64,000 bases of DNA, from positions 62,001 through 126,000 of the forward strand of contig NZ_LLWQ01000064.1 in assembly GCF_001447385.1 (NCBI RefSeq), written 5' to 3'. The stretch comes from Paracoccus sp. MKU1. Lineage in GTDB: Bacteria > Pseudomonadota > Alphaproteobacteria > Rhodobacterales > Rhodobacteraceae. This document shows, one piece after another, positions 43,551 to 52,700 of this stretch. How positions within the stretch are numbered: position 1 is the first letter of the stretch; every line of letters starts with the position of its first letter. The position numbers were made by a program, and so were the translations under genes. The notes beneath the pieces were generated by a model. The model was not told the origin of the DNA and searched no databases. It worked only from the letters and a program-made list of their open reading frames with translations.

Positions 43551-43641
43551 CCCACGCCCCTGTCAGATGACAGCCCCGCCGCGCGCCGCTATCTTGCGCC
43601 CGACCGCGAGTCTTCCGTCACGCCAGCAGCAAAGGGCCAGC

Positions 43642-44124
43642 ATGTCGAACCCCACCACGCTCACCGCCTATGCCTCGGCCTTCATGGCCTCGATCAGCCT
43701 GTTCGGCCTTGTCGATGCCGGACGGGTGACCAAGGGGGCGACCGTCGCCTCGGCCATCACCCAAGCCTATCTGCTGCCGGTGCTCGGCATCGCCGCGGCG
43801 ACCTTCCTGGCGGTGACGGTCATCACGCTGTCTCGCGGTTACCTGACCCGCCCGTATCGCTGGAACGATGAGCGGACCGAGCGCGCCGTGCTCGAGGTAG
43901 GGCTGGCCGCCGCCTGCTATTTCGGCGTGCTGGCGCTGATCGGCTATTTCCTGGCGTTGATGGCGCCGGGCTGGATCAGCGGCGCCGCACCGGGGCTGGC
44001 GCGGCACTGGCCGTGGTTCCTCGCCGCACCCTGCCTGGGCTTCGGCATTCTCGGCCACAGGCACAAGCCGGCATGGCTGGCGGCGACGGCGGTTTTCGTC
44101 ACCCTGGGCCTGTTCACCGGCTGA
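43642..44124 (+). CDS. Hypothetical four-helix membrane protein
   Basis: 160 residues, starting MSNPTTLTAYASAFMASI. Hydrophobic segments at about 35-58 (AYLLPVLGIAAATFLAVTVI), 82-108 (GLAAACYFGVLALIGYFLALM), 125-140 and 143-158. Family not recognised. It converges with the TM2-domain gene, with only four bases between the stops. Confidence 0.65.
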   Translation: MSNPTTLTAYASAFMASISLFGLVDAGRVTKGATVASAITQAYLLPVLGIAAATFLAVTVITLSRGYLTRPYRWNDERTERAVLEVGLAAACYFGVLALIGYFLALMAPGWISGAAPGLARHWPWFLAAPCLGFGILGHRHKPAWLAATAVFVTLGLFTG

Positions 44125-44128
44125 AGGC

Positions 44129-44440
44129 TCAGCGCAGGCCCGAGCCCAGCCGCCGGCGGATCTCGTCCTTGTCGTCCTGGATCATGCCGGGGATCAGGAA
44201 CAGGTCGATCAGCGCCCAGAGGCAGACCAACCCGACCAGCGGCCAGCCGATCAGGATTGGCGCCGTCAGCCAGCCCAGGCCCCACAGCGCCAGCATGACA
44301 AGCCCGCTGGCCCAGCGGCCCAGATACATCCGATGCGCGCCGAAGCCCCAGAGCAGAATCGCCAGCAAGTAGGCCACCAGCGGCGATTTCGCGTCATTTG
44401 CGACCCTCTGTTCGATCAGCAGTTCCCGTTGCGTGTCCAT
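44129..44440 (-). CDS. TM2-domain membrane protein
   Basis: 103 residues. KSPLVAYLLAILLWGFGAHRMYLGRWASGL is followed by a second hydrophobic segment GWPLVGLVCLWALIDLFLIPGMI: the TM2 layout of two helices with a short polar turn and a DLFLIP motif. Function unknown. The start at ATG 44440 follows AAGGA; ATG 44452 is four residues longer. Confidence 0.8.
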   Translation of the reverse strand: MDTQRELLIEQRVANDAKSPLVAYLLAILLWGFGAHRMYLGRWASGLVMLALWGLGWLTAPILIGWPLVGLVCLWALIDLFLIPGMIQDDKDEIRRRLGSGLR

Positions 44441-44643
44441 CGGTCCTTCCATGTTAATGCCATTCACATATAGGTCGAAGCGGCGCCGGGACAAGGGCTT
44501 GCCGGCGGACGGAGGAGGTCCGTCGCGCCGCGATCCTCGGCGAATGCCGGCAAATCCGCATCCGGGCGGCACCACCCTACCAATCCGCCGCGCCATGCGC
44601 TAAGGGACGCGCAAACCGACGCCCGAACCCGCGGAGCCGCGAC

Positions 44644-47031
44644 ATGAAATTCACCCTCTCCTGGCTCAAGGAGCATCTCGACACGACCGCCAGCCTCGAC
44701 GAGATCACCGAGGCGCTGACCGATCTCGGCCTCGAGGTCGAGGGCGTGACCGATCCGGCTGCCAAGCTGAAGGCCTTCACGCTGGCCAAGGTTCTGCATG
44801 CCGAGCAGCATCCTGATGCCGACAGGCTGCGGGTCTGCAAGGTGCTGACGGACGAGGGCGAGAAGCAGATCGTCTGCGGCGCTCCCAATGCCCGCGCCGG
44901 CATCACCGTGGTGCTGGCCAAGCCCGGCGATTACGTCCCCGGCATCGACGTGACCCTGGGCGTCGGCAAGATCCGCGGCGTCGAGAGCCATGGCATGATG
45001 GCCTCGGAACGCGAACTGGAGCTTTCGGACGAGCATAACGGCATCATCGAGCTTCCCTCGGGCGAGGTGGGCGAGAGGTTCGTTGACTGGCTGGCCGCGA
45101 ACCGCCCCGAGGCGGTTGATCCGGTCATCGAGATCAAGATCACCCCGAACCGCCCCGACGCGCTGGGTGTCCACGGTGTCGCCCGCGACCTGGCGGCGCG
45201 CGGCCTGGGCGCGCTGAAGCCGGTCGAGGACGTGACTGTGCCCGGCAGCTTCCCCTCGCCGATCAAGGTGGCGATCACGCCGGAGATGGCCGAGAAGGCG
45301 CCGTTCTTCTCGGGTCGGCTGATCCGCGGGGTCAGGAACGGCTCCTCGCCCGAATGGCTGCAAAAGCGGCTGACCGCCATCGGGCTGCGGCCGATCAATG
45401 CGCTGGTGGACATCACCAACCTTTTCACCTTCGACCTGAACCGGCCGCTGCATGTCTTCGACGCCGACAAGGTCAGGGGCAACCTGATCGTGCGCCCCTC
45501 GGTCGAGGGCGAGGAACTGCTGGCGCTGGACGGCAAGACCTATGCCTTCGCGCCCGGCACCATGATCATCGCCGACGAGGCCGGCCCCGAAAGCATCGCC
45601 GGCATCATGGGCGGCGAGCATAGCGGCTGCTCGGATGGGACGGTCAACGTCTTTCTGGAAAGCGCCTATTGGGACCCCATCGCCATCGCCACGGCTGGCC
45701 GGGCGCTGAAGATCAACTCCGATGCCCGATACCGCTTCGAGCGCGGCGTGGACCCGGCCTTCACCCGGCCGGGGCTGGAACTGGCGACACAGATGATCCT
45801 GGAGCTTTGCGGCGGCGAGGCCTCCGAGGTGGTGACGGCAGGCGCGGTGCCCGACACCAGCCGCAGCTACCGGCTGGAGCCGGCGCGGGTCAGCAGCCTG
45901 GTCGGCATGGACATACCCGAAGCCGAGCAGCGTGCGACCCTGGCGGCCTTGGGCTTCCGGCTGGAGGGCGACCAGGCTTATGTCCCCAGCTGGCGCCCCG
46001 ACGTGCAGGGCAGCGCCGATCTGGTCGAGGAGGTGGCGCGCATCGCCTCGCTGACCAGGCTGCAAGGTCAGCCGCTGCCGCGTCCGCAGGCGGGCGTGCC
46101 GCAGCCGGTGCTGACGCCCTTGCAACGCCGCGAACAGGCGGCGCGGCGCATCGCGGCGAGCCTGGGCTATAACGAATGCGTCACCTACAGCTTCATCGAC
46201 AGATCGGCCGCCGCGCTGTTCGGCGGCGGCTCTGACGCGGTCAGGATCGAGAACCCGATCAGCAGCGAGATGACGCATATGCGCCCCGACCTCTTGCCGG
46301 GCCTGCTGGCGGCGGCGGCACGCAACCAGGCGCGCGGCTTTGCCGATCTGGCGCTGTTCGAATGCGGCCCGGTCTTCCATGGCGGCGAGCCGGGCGAGCA
46401 GGATCTGCATCTCTCGGGCATCCTGGTTGGCGCGAGCGCGGCGCGCGATCCTTATGGCTCGCGCCGCAAGGTGGATATCTATGACGCCAAGGCCGATGCC
46501 GAGGCGGTCTTGCAGGCCATCGGCGCGCCGGCCAAGGCGCAGATCACCCGCAAGCTGGACGGCTGGTGGCATCCGGGCCGGGCCGGCAACATCGCGCTGG
46601 GGCCGAACGCGCTGGCGACATTCGGGGAGATACACCCCCGCGTGCTGCGGCATTTCGGCATCAAGGGCGCGGCGGTCGGCTTTACCGTCCGCATCGCCGC
46701 CGTGCCGCTGCCCAAGGTCAGGACGCCCTCGCGCCCGGCGCTGGTGCTGTCGGATTTGCAGGCGGTCGAACGCGACTTCGCCTTTGTCGTGGATGCGCAG
46801 GTCGAGGCGCTGACGCTGGTGAACGCCGCGGCGGGCGCGGACAAGGCCCTGATCGAGCGGGTGACGGTCTTCGACCAGTTCACCGGGCTGGAGGGCGGCA
46901 AGAAATCCATCGCCATCACCGCGCGGCTCCAGCCGCGGGAAAAGACCCTGACCGATGCCGAGATCGAGGCCGTCAGCGCCAAGATCGTCGAGAAGGTGAG
47001 CAAGGCCACCGGCGGCGTGCTGCGGAGTTGA
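44644..47031 (+). CDS. pheT: Phenylalanyl-tRNA synthetase beta subunit
   Basis: 795 residues. N-terminal B1 (LSWLKEHLDTTASLDEITEALTDLG), the OB-fold B2 (EQHPDADRLRVCKV, IVCGAPNARAG), B3/B4 editing domain (NRPLHVFDADKV), B5 (WRPDVQGSADLVEEVARI), the catalytic-like core and the C-terminal anticodon-binding FDX-ACB domain (AVERDFAFVVDAQV, FDQFTG). ATG 44644 is right after GGAGCCGCGAC. Followed by a hairpin at 47054-47075. Confidence 0.97.
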   Translation: MKFTLSWLKEHLDTTASLDEITEALTDLGLEVEGVTDPAAKLKAFTLAKVLHAEQHPDADRLRVCKVLTDEGEKQIVCGAPNARAGITVVLAKPGDYVPGIDVTLGVGKIRGVESHGMMASERELELSDEHNGIIELPSGEVGERFVDWLAANRPEAVDPVIEIKITPNRPDALGVHGVARDLAARGLGALKPVEDVTVPGSFPSPIKVAITPEMAEKAPFFSGRLIRGVRNGSSPEWLQKRLTAIGLRPINALVDITNLFTFDLNRPLHVFDADKVRGNLIVRPSVEGEELLALDGKTYAFAPGTMIIADEAGPESIAGIMGGEHSGCSDGTVNVFLESAYWDPIAIATAGRALKINSDARYRFERGVDPAFTRPGLELATQMILELCGGEASEVVTAGAVPDTSRSYRLEPARVSSLVGMDIPEAEQRATLAALGFRLEGDQAYVPSWRPDVQGSADLVEEVARIASLTRLQGQPLPRPQAGVPQPVLTPLQRREQAARRIAASLGYNECVTYSFIDRSAAALFGGGSDAVRIENPISSEMTHMRPDLLPGLLAAAARNQARGFADLALFECGPVFHGGEPGEQDLHLSGILVGASAARDPYGSRRKVDIYDAKADAEAVLQAIGAPAKAQITRKLDGWWHPGRAGNIALGPNALATFGEIHPRVLRHFGIKGAAVGFTVRIAAVPLPKVRTPSRPALVLSDLQAVERDFAFVVDAQVEALTLVNAAAGADKALIERVTVFDQFTGLEGGKKSIAITARLQPREKTLTDAEIEAVSAKIVEKVSKATGGVLRS

Positions 47032-47053
47032 GGCGGCTGCACCTGGTCTGCAA

Positions 47054-47075
47054 GGCCGGGGTTCACGCCCCGGCC
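47054..47075 (+). terminator. Hairpin downstream of pheT
   Basis: Perfect 8-bp stem GGCCGGGG (47054-47061) with CCCCGGCC (47068-47075) and a 6-base loop between two convergent genes. No T run, only GTGTCATTT, so termination strength is doubtful. Confidence 0.45.
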
Positions 47076-47100
47076 GTGTCATTTCGCGGCAGCCTTCGGT

Positions 47101-47703
47101 TCAATCGGTGTAATAGCCCAGCACTTCGAAATCGCGGGCGTAATGGTCGCGCACCCGGATCCGGTCCACCTGGTCCCAGGCGATCTCCAGCGGGTCGGAC
47201 CGCAAATCATGCGACAGGCTTTCGGGCGGGGCGATCCCCAGCCATTCCGCCATGCGCGCGACCGGGGCCTGCAACCCATCCTCGAACCGGAATATCTCGA
47301 CCTCGCTGCCGAGGAACTCCCATTGCGGGCGCAGGTGGTTGTCGAGGCAGAAAGGCGCGCGTTTCTGGCGGTTGAGCCAATCCTCCAGCCAGAGCGAGAA
47401 GGTGGGCAGCCCCTTGAAGAAACTCTCCTTCGCCAGATGCACCCGCATCCGGTATTCGCTGGCGATGCGGTCGTAGGGATTGCGCGCCGCCGTCAGCGCA
47501 TGGTCGAAATATCCCTCGCCCAGAAGCGTACGGATGTCCTGTATGCGCAGATGCTGGGGCGTGGATTTCATCGCCGCAGGAATGCCCTGGCTGAACAGGC
47601 GTAGCGGCGCGATGCCCTGCATCCAGTTCTCGGTCGAAGTGCCGCCGGTCTTGGAGATGTGGATGAAAAGGATGCGTTTTCCGTTATACTCGATAAAAGG
47701 CAT
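47101..47703 (-). CDS. Sulfotransferase-family protein
   Basis: 200 residues. KRILFIHISKTGGTSTENWM is the 5'-phosphosulfate loop of the Sulfotransfer_2 group, and ALTAARNPYDRIASEYRMRV is the 3'-phosphate-binding segment. The start ATG 47703 (MPFIEYNGK) is chosen; 11 residues upstream are also open. It stands alone, so its acceptor is unknown; it could serve the polysaccharide locus 20 kb away or modify lipids or proteins. Confidence 0.82.
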   Translation of the reverse strand: MPFIEYNGKRILFIHISKTGGTSTENWMQGIAPLRLFSQGIPAAMKSTPQHLRIQDIRTLLGEGYFDHALTAARNPYDRIASEYRMRVHLAKESFFKGLPTFSLWLEDWLNRQKRAPFCLDNHLRPQWEFLGSEVEIFRFEDGLQAPVARMAEWLGIAPPESLSHDLRSDPLEIAWDQVDRIRVRDHYARDFEVLGYYTD

Positions 47704-47774
47704 GAGACCGTCCGTAATGTTTCCCGGACGGCCCATGAATTGCGCATCGGTTGCAAGCCCTGCCGCGATGCCGG

Positions 47775-48476
47775 TCAGGCCGCGCCCACCTCGATGCCGC
47801 GCTGCACGGCGGGGCGGGCAAGGAAACGCTCCAGATAGGCCTGCACATTGGCAAAGCCGTCCATGCCGGTTTCCGCCTCGGCCTCGTAATTGACCCGCAC
47901 CGTGCGCAGCCAGGGCCCGATGGCCATGTCGGCGATGGAATATTCGCCGGTGATCCAGTCCCGCCCCTCAAGCTGCTTGTCCAGCACGCCCAGCAACCGC
48001 CGTGCCTCGTTGTAATAGCGGGTGCGCGGGCGGGGATCCTCGATCTCGCTGCCCTTGTAGCGGTGGAAATAGCCGACCTGGCCGAACATCGGCCCGACGC
48101 CGCCCATCTGCCACATCAGCCACTGGATGGTGTGATAGCGCGCAGTACCCGAAGCGGGCAGGAACTTGCCGGTCTTGTCGCCCAGATAGATCAGCATGGC
48201 GCCGGTCTCGAACAGGCCCATGGGCTTGCCGTCCGGCCCGTTCGGGTCGATCATCGCCGGAATCTTGTTGTTGGGGTTCAGCGACAGGAATTCCGGGGTG
48301 AACTGGTCCTCGGGATCGCCGATGCTGATGCGGTGGGCGTCGTAGTCCAGCCCGCATTCCTCCAGCATGACCGAGGTCTTGATGCCGTTCGGCGTGTTCA
48401 GCGTGTAAAGCTGGATGACGTCGGGTCGCCGCGGCGGCCAGCGCCGGGTGATCGGGAAATCGGAAAGTGCCGTCAT
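47775..48476 (-). CDS. YghU/YfcG-type (nu-class) glutathione S-transferase
   Basis: 233 residues. [22 protein letters not shown] with the NGxKxS active-site pattern of nu-class enzymes (Asn and Thr instead of a Tyr or Cys), [23 protein letters not shown] and a helical C-terminal domain with ADMAIGPW. Members bind two glutathiones and act as disulfide-bond reductases. Divergent from mscL. Confidence 0.88.
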   Translation of the reverse strand: MTALSDFPITRRWPPRRPDVIQLYTLNTPNGIKTSVMLEECGLDYDAHRISIGDPEDQFTPEFLSLNPNNKIPAMIDPNGPDGKPMGLFETGAMLIYLGDKTGKFLPASGTARYHTIQWLMWQMGGVGPMFGQVGYFHRYKGSEIEDPRPRTRYYNEARRLLGVLDKQLEGRDWITGEYSIADMAIGPWLRTVRVNYEAEAETGMDGFANVQAYLERFLARPAVQRGIEVGAA

Positions 48477-48573
48477 GTCGTTTCCTGTCCAGTCCTGTCT
48501 CATGTTGCAAGGAGTTAGCGTGATGTGGCAGCCTTCGCCGGAACACGCGCAACAGGCTGGGAAAGGTAAGCCC

Positions 48574-49011
48574 ATGTTCAAGGAGTTCAAGGAATTCATC
48601 GCCCGGGGCAATGTCATTGACCTTGCCGTCGGCATCATCATCGGCGCGGCCTTCACGGCGATCGTGAATTCGCTGGTCGCCGACCTGATCAACCCGATCA
48701 TCGGCCTGCTGACCGGCGGCACGGATTTCAGCGGGCATTACCTGGTGCTCAAGGGCGAGGTTCCGCCAGGCGCCAGCTTGCAGGTGGCGCGCGATTCCGG
48801 CGCCTCGGTCTTTGCCTATGGCGCCTTCCTGTCGGCGGTCATCAACTTCCTGATCATCGCCTGGGCGGTGTTCCTGCTGGTCAAGGCGGTGAACAGGGTG
48901 CAAAGCGCCGCCACCCGCAAGAAAGAGGCCGAGGCCGCCGCTCCGGCCGGGCCTACGCAGGAGGAACTGCTGATGGAGATCCGCGACGAGCTGCGCGCCC
49001 GCCGCGCCTGA
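48574..49011 (+). CDS. mscL: Large-conductance mechanosensitive channel
   Basis: 145 residues. [20 protein letters not shown], the pore helix [21 protein letters not shown], a periplasmic loop with [11 protein letters not shown] and the second helix [21 protein letters not shown], then a cytosolic bundle [14 protein letters not shown]. Homopentameric inner-membrane channel that releases solutes on osmotic downshock. ATG 48574 after GAAAGG. Confidence 0.97.
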   Translation: MFKEFKEFIARGNVIDLAVGIIIGAAFTAIVNSLVADLINPIIGLLTGGTDFSGHYLVLKGEVPPGASLQVARDSGASVFAYGAFLSAVINFLIIAWAVFLLVKAVNRVQSAATRKKEAEAAAPAGPTQEELLMEIRDELRARRA

Positions 49012-49161
49012 GATCCTGCCATTCGGCAATGCAGCGGCGCGGCCTCCGGGTCGCGCCCTTGTCGTTTCGGCCAGACGGATTTCGCTTATGTCCGGCCCCC
49101 AGCGGCGCTATGGTCGAAGAAACCGGCGCCGTCCGGCGCCCGCGAGACAGGGACCGTCCAG

Positions 49162-49623
49162 ATGATCGAGCTTGACGCAACGGATCGCCGCATTCTCTCC
49201 GTCCTGCAACGCGACGGGCGCATGACCAATGCCGATCTCGCGAACGAGGTCGGGCTGTCCCCCAGCGCCTGCCATCGCCGCGTACAGCGGCTGGAGGAGG
49301 CCGGGGTGATCCGCGGCTATGTCGCGCTGCTCGACGCGCGCAAGCTGGAGCGCCCGACCACGGTCTTTGTCGAGATCACGCTTTCCGGCCAGGCCGACGA
49401 GTTGCTGGAGGCTTTCGAGCGCGCCGTGCGCACCATCCCGGATGTGCTGGAATGCCACCTGATGGCCGGTTCGGCGGATTACCTGCTGAAGGTGGTGGCT
49501 CAGGATACCGACGATTTCGCCCGCATCCACCGCCAGCGGCTGGCCAAGCTGCCGGGGGTGCAGCAGATGCATTCGTCCTTCTCGCTGCGCACGGTGGCCT
49601 TCACCACGGCGCTGCCGGTGTGA
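49162..49623 (+). CDS. Lrp/AsnC-family transcriptional regulator
   Basis: 153 residues. The N-terminal helix-turn-helix is LDATDRRILSVLQRDGRMTN and LANEVGLSPSACHRRVQRLEEAGVI; the C-terminal RAM domain is VFVEITLSGQ, VLECHLMAGSADYLLKVVAQD. Ligand likely an amino acid. No adjacent target is obvious; rpsU converges on it. Confidence 0.93.
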   Translation: MIELDATDRRILSVLQRDGRMTNADLANEVGLSPSACHRRVQRLEEAGVIRGYVALLDARKLERPTTVFVEITLSGQADELLEAFERAVRTIPDVLECHLMAGSADYLLKVVAQDTDDFARIHRQRLAKLPGVQQMHSSFSLRTVAFTTALPV

Positions 49624-49626
49624 ATG

Positions 49627-49658
49627 AAAAACCCCCGCGCATGGGCACGGGGGTTTTC
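49627..49658. terminator. Bidirectional terminator between lrp-type gene and rpsU
   Basis: AAAACCCCCG (49628-49637) and CGGGGGTTTT (49648-49657) form a perfect 10-bp stem with A and T runs on both sides, so it works for both convergent transcripts. Confidence 0.9.
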
Positions 49659-49681
49659 CTGAAACGAACGTGTCGCTCGTC

Positions 49682-49888
49682 TTACAGCGCGCCTTCGCGT
49701 TGCGCTTTCTTGCGCGCCAGCTTGCGGGCGCGGCGGACGGCCTCGGCCTTTTCACGGGCCTTCTTGACCGAGGGTTTCTCGAAATGCTGCTTGAGCTTCA
49801 TTTCACGGAACACCCCCTCGCGCTGAAGTTTCTTCTTCAGAGCACGAAGCGCCTGTTCGACGTTGTTGTCGCGAACACTTACCTGCAT
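49682..49888 (-). CDS. rpsU: Ribosomal protein bS21
   Basis: 68 residues: [40 protein letters not shown], basic C-terminus. Component of the small subunit near the anti-Shine-Dalgarno region. AGGAAGGTGG lies before the ATG. Confidence 0.98.
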   Translation of the reverse strand: MQVSVRDNNVEQALRALKKKLQREGVFREMKLKQHFEKPSVKKAREKAEAVRRARKLARKKAQREGAL

Positions 49889-50012
49889 GTGGTTGTCACC
49901 ACCTTCCTAGGTTAAAGTTGAGCTGATTTGCAGGACGCGGCCTTCTAGCAAGCCGAATCGGCTTTGTCCAGATTTTCCGGACCGGCGCTGCACGAAGAAA
50001 AAGGAGAGTGTC

Positions 50013-50699
50013 ATGACGGATGACCGTGAGCGGCTGATCGAGGCCGCCCTGTCCCATGTCATCTTCGAGGGCATGGGCGAAAAGGCGATTGCCGAGGGCG
50101 CGCGCGACATCGGCATGAACCCGGCGCTGGCGCGGGTGCATCTGCCGCGCGGCGGCGCGGATCTTGCCGCCGCCTATCATCGCCGGGGCGATCAGGCGCT
50201 GCGTGACTGGCTGGCCGCACACCCGCCCGAGGGGCGGTTTCGCGACCGCGTCTCGGCGGCGGTGATGCAGCGGCTGTCGTTCAGCAGCCGCGAACTCGCA
50301 CGGGCGGGGGCGACGGTGCTGGCGCTGCCGCAGAACGCGGCGCTGGGTGCGCGGCTGATCTGGGAGACGGCCGATGCGATCTGGGACGGGCTCGGCGACC
50401 GTTCCGAGGACGTGAACTGGTATTCCAAGCGCGCGACGCTTTCGGCGGTCTATGGCGCGACGGTGCTCTATTGGCTGGGCGACGATTCGCCCGAGGCCGA
50501 GGAGACGCGCCGGTTCCTGGACCGCCGCATCGAGGGGGTGATGCGTTTCGAAAGCCTCAAGGAGCGGGTCGGCGCGTTGCCCGGGGTCTCGGCAGTGACC
50601 GGGCTCGCTACGGGCTGGATCAGGCGGCCGGAAAATCGCAATCTGCCCGGAGCGTCGCGCGCGAAGCCGCGCGCCTGGGCAGAAGGAGGCGATGGGTGA
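50013..50699 (+). CDS. coq9: COQ9-family ubiquinone biosynthesis protein
   Basis: 228 residues. A TetR-like helical start (RERLIEAALSHVIFEGMGEKAI, GMNPALARVHLPRGGADL) followed by the COQ9 domain (LSFSSRELARAGATVLALPQN, LIWETADAIWDGLGDRSEDVNWYSKRATLSAVY). Lipid-binding partner of the COQ7 hydroxylation step in Q10 synthesis. AGGAG precedes ATG 50013. The next gene starts at its stop codon. Confidence 0.93.
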   Translation: MTDDRERLIEAALSHVIFEGMGEKAIAEGARDIGMNPALARVHLPRGGADLAAAYHRRGDQALRDWLAAHPPEGRFRDRVSAAVMQRLSFSSRELARAGATVLALPQNAALGARLIWETADAIWDGLGDRSEDVNWYSKRATLSAVYGATVLYWLGDDSPEAEETRRFLDRRIEGVMRFESLKERVGALPGVSAVTGLATGWIRRPENRNLPGASRAKPRAWAEGGDG

Positions 50700-51688
50700 T
50701 ACCCGATGTGATGCAGGCGGTCGAGATTTCATCCCCGGGCGGGGCCGAGGTGCTGCGGATGGCGACGCGGCCGGTGCCGGTGGCCGGACATGGCCAGATC
50801 CTGATCCGCGTGGCCTGGGCCGGGGTGAACCGTCCCGATGTGCTGCAACGCGCCGGTTCCTATGCGCCGCCGCCGGGGGCATCGGACCTGCCGGGGCTGG
50901 AATGTGCCGGGGAGGTGGCGGCCGTGGGCCCGGGGGTCACGCGGTGGAAGCCGGGCGACCGGGTCTGCGCCCTGCTTCCGGGTGGCGGCTATGCGGAATA
51001 TGCGACATGTCCAGCCGAGCACGCCCTGCCGATCCCCGAGGGACTGTCGCTGCGCGCCGCCGCGGCGCTGCCGGAAACCGCCTTCACGGTCTGGTCCAAT
51101 GTGGTCATGCGCGGCGGCTTGCAGCCGGGCGAGCGTTTCCTGGTGCATGGCGGCTCTTCGGGCATCGGCACCATGGCGATCCAGGCCGCGCGGGCACTGG
51201 GCGCCAGGGTCTGGGCGACGGCGGGTTCGGCCGAGAAATGCGCGGCCTGCGAAAAGCTGGGTGCCAGCGCGATCAACTATCGCGAGGAGGATTTCGTCGC
51301 CGTGCTGCGCAAGGCGGGCGGCGCCGACCTGATTCTGGACATGGTCGGCGGCGACTACATCGCCCGCAATATCAGGTGCCTCGCCGATGATGGCCGGCTG
51401 GCGATGATCGCCTTCCTCGCCGGCCCCAAGGCCGAGATCAACTTCGCCCAGATCATGACCCGGCGGCTGTCGGTGACGGGCTCGACCCTGCGGCCGCAAT
51501 CCGATCTGGCCAAGGCGCGCATTGCGCGGGAATTGCAGGAGCGTCTCTGGCCGCTGATCGAGGCCGGGGCGGTGCGTCCGCTGATCGACAGCACCTTCCC
51601 AATGCGCGAGGCGGCCCAGGCGCATCGCCACATGGAGGGAAGCGGCCATATCGGCAAGATCCTGTTGCAGGTCTCGACCGCGCCTTGA
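50696..51688 (+). CDS. NAD(P)H:quinone oxidoreductase (zeta-crystallin-like MDR family)
   Basis: 330 residues. GVNRPDVLQRAGSYAPPPGASDLPGLE (abridged family region), GDRVCALLPGGGYAEY, the dinucleotide-binding GGSSGIGTMAIQAARALGA and DLILDMVGGDYIARN. No structural-zinc Cys cluster, as in quinone oxidoreductases. The start is GTG 50696, which has AGGAGG six bases before it and overlaps the coq9 stop; ATG 50711 is too far from that site. Coupling to COQ9 links it to quinone metabolism. Confidence 0.88.
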   Translation: MIPDVMQAVEISSPGGAEVLRMATRPVPVAGHGQILIRVAWAGVNRPDVLQRAGSYAPPPGASDLPGLECAGEVAAVGPGVTRWKPGDRVCALLPGGGYAEYATCPAEHALPIPEGLSLRAAAALPETAFTVWSNVVMRGGLQPGERFLVHGGSSGIGTMAIQAARALGARVWATAGSAEKCAACEKLGASAINYREEDFVAVLRKAGGADLILDMVGGDYIARNIRCLADDGRLAMIAFLAGPKAEINFAQIMTRRLSVTGSTLRPQSDLAKARIARELQERLWPLIEAGAVRPLIDSTFPMREAAQAHRHMEGSGHIGKILLQVSTAP

Positions 51689-51716
51689 GCCGTTCGGGGC
51701 CTTGGCACGGTCTGGG

Positions 51717-51904
51717 GCCTCCGGCGGGGATATTTCGACACGAAAGAAAAGCACACACCCCGCCCGCCGGAGCTGAAGGCTGGGGTGTGGCTTCTTCCGT
51801 GACGGCCATCGGCGTCCCCGCCTGTTCCGTAATGCCAGGCTGGCAGAAAATCCTTGCGATTCGGTTAACGGCTTCTTTCGTGTCGAAATATCCCCGCCGG
51901 AGGC
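51717..51904. mobile_element. MITE-like element with perfect 32-bp terminal inverted repeats
   Basis: The 32 bases at 51717-51748 (starting GCCTCCGGCGGGGATATTTC) are the exact reverse complement of 51873-51904. The 124 bases between them contain a second perfect 8-bp inverted repeat (CACACCCC at 51754-51761, GGGGTGTG at 51782-51789) and no credible gene. The ends share the GATATTT..CACGAAAGAA core with single copies at 32.4 and 39.3 kb. No transposase; a non-autonomous element or REP-doublet (BIME-like) fits. Confidence 0.7.
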
Positions 51905-51919
51905 ATCGCGACCGTCCCG

Positions 51920-52540
51920 TTATCGCGGCGCCGGCATCAGGAAGCGGCCCGAGCAATCGCGCCTAATGTCCGGGGCGCAGGCGCGGGGCTCAAGCGAGGG
52001 GGTCAGGCAGATGCGGACCTCCTGCAGCGCGCGATCCCGGCAGGTCACGGTGATGCTGTCGCGTACAAGCTCGGGATTGGCTTCGATGAAGGCGTCTTCC
52101 ACCCGCTTCGCGGGCAGGGTCACGTCGCGGTCGAACTGACGCAATGTCTCGGGCAGGGTGATCCGGCCGGCGGCCTTGCGGGTCAGGGCGAAATAGTCCT
52201 GTGCGGACAGGCCCGAACAGCGGCCGTGCTTTTTCCATTGATGCCAGGCCAGCCCGCCCGATCCCATCACATCCGCCATGGCCCGGGTCTCGCGGCGCGA
52301 GGGATCGCGGGCATCGGTCCGGCAGTCTTCGGGCCAGCCGCTCTCATATTGCGGCCAGAGGCCATGGACGACAAAACCCAGGCGCCGCCCGGTCGCGCAT
52401 TGCTCGGCATTCCCCTCGTTGCGGCACCAACTGGGCGACCAGCTCAGCGACAGGACATAATAGTCGAACCGCCCGCCGATGTCCTGGGCCAGGGCGGCGG
52501 GGGCGAACAGCAGAAGCGCGATCAGGGCAGGCAGTGTCAT
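51920..52540 (-). CDS. Ribonuclease T2 family enzyme
   Basis: 206 residues. Signal peptide ending PAALA. Both catalytic boxes are present: FVVHGLWPQYE (CAS I) and WHQWKKHGRCSG (CAS II, usually WxHEWxKHG; here Gln replaces Glu). Four or more Cys for disulfides (WCRNEGNAEQC, CRTDAR, CRDRALQEVRIC). Periplasmic or secreted RNase. The E-to-Q change in CAS II could lower activity, since that Glu assists catalysis. Confidence 0.9.
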   Translation of the reverse strand: MTLPALIALLLFAPAALAQDIGGRFDYYVLSLSWSPSWCRNEGNAEQCATGRRLGFVVHGLWPQYESGWPEDCRTDARDPSRRETRAMADVMGSGGLAWHQWKKHGRCSGLSAQDYFALTRKAAGRITLPETLRQFDRDVTLPAKRVEDAFIEANPELVRDSITVTCRDRALQEVRICLTPSLEPRACAPDIRRDCSGRFLMPAPR

Positions 52541-52700
52541 GGCGGCAAGCCTAGCGTCGGTCTTTGCCCTGCGCCACGAATTTCAGGCTTTATTTTGGCC
52601 CCTTCCGGCCCTATATAGCCGGTCAATCCCCCGAAAATGGAATGGCAGCCGCCGAAAGCCGTTTTCCCCGGCCGGTAGAGATATTGTTAAGGAGAAGGTC

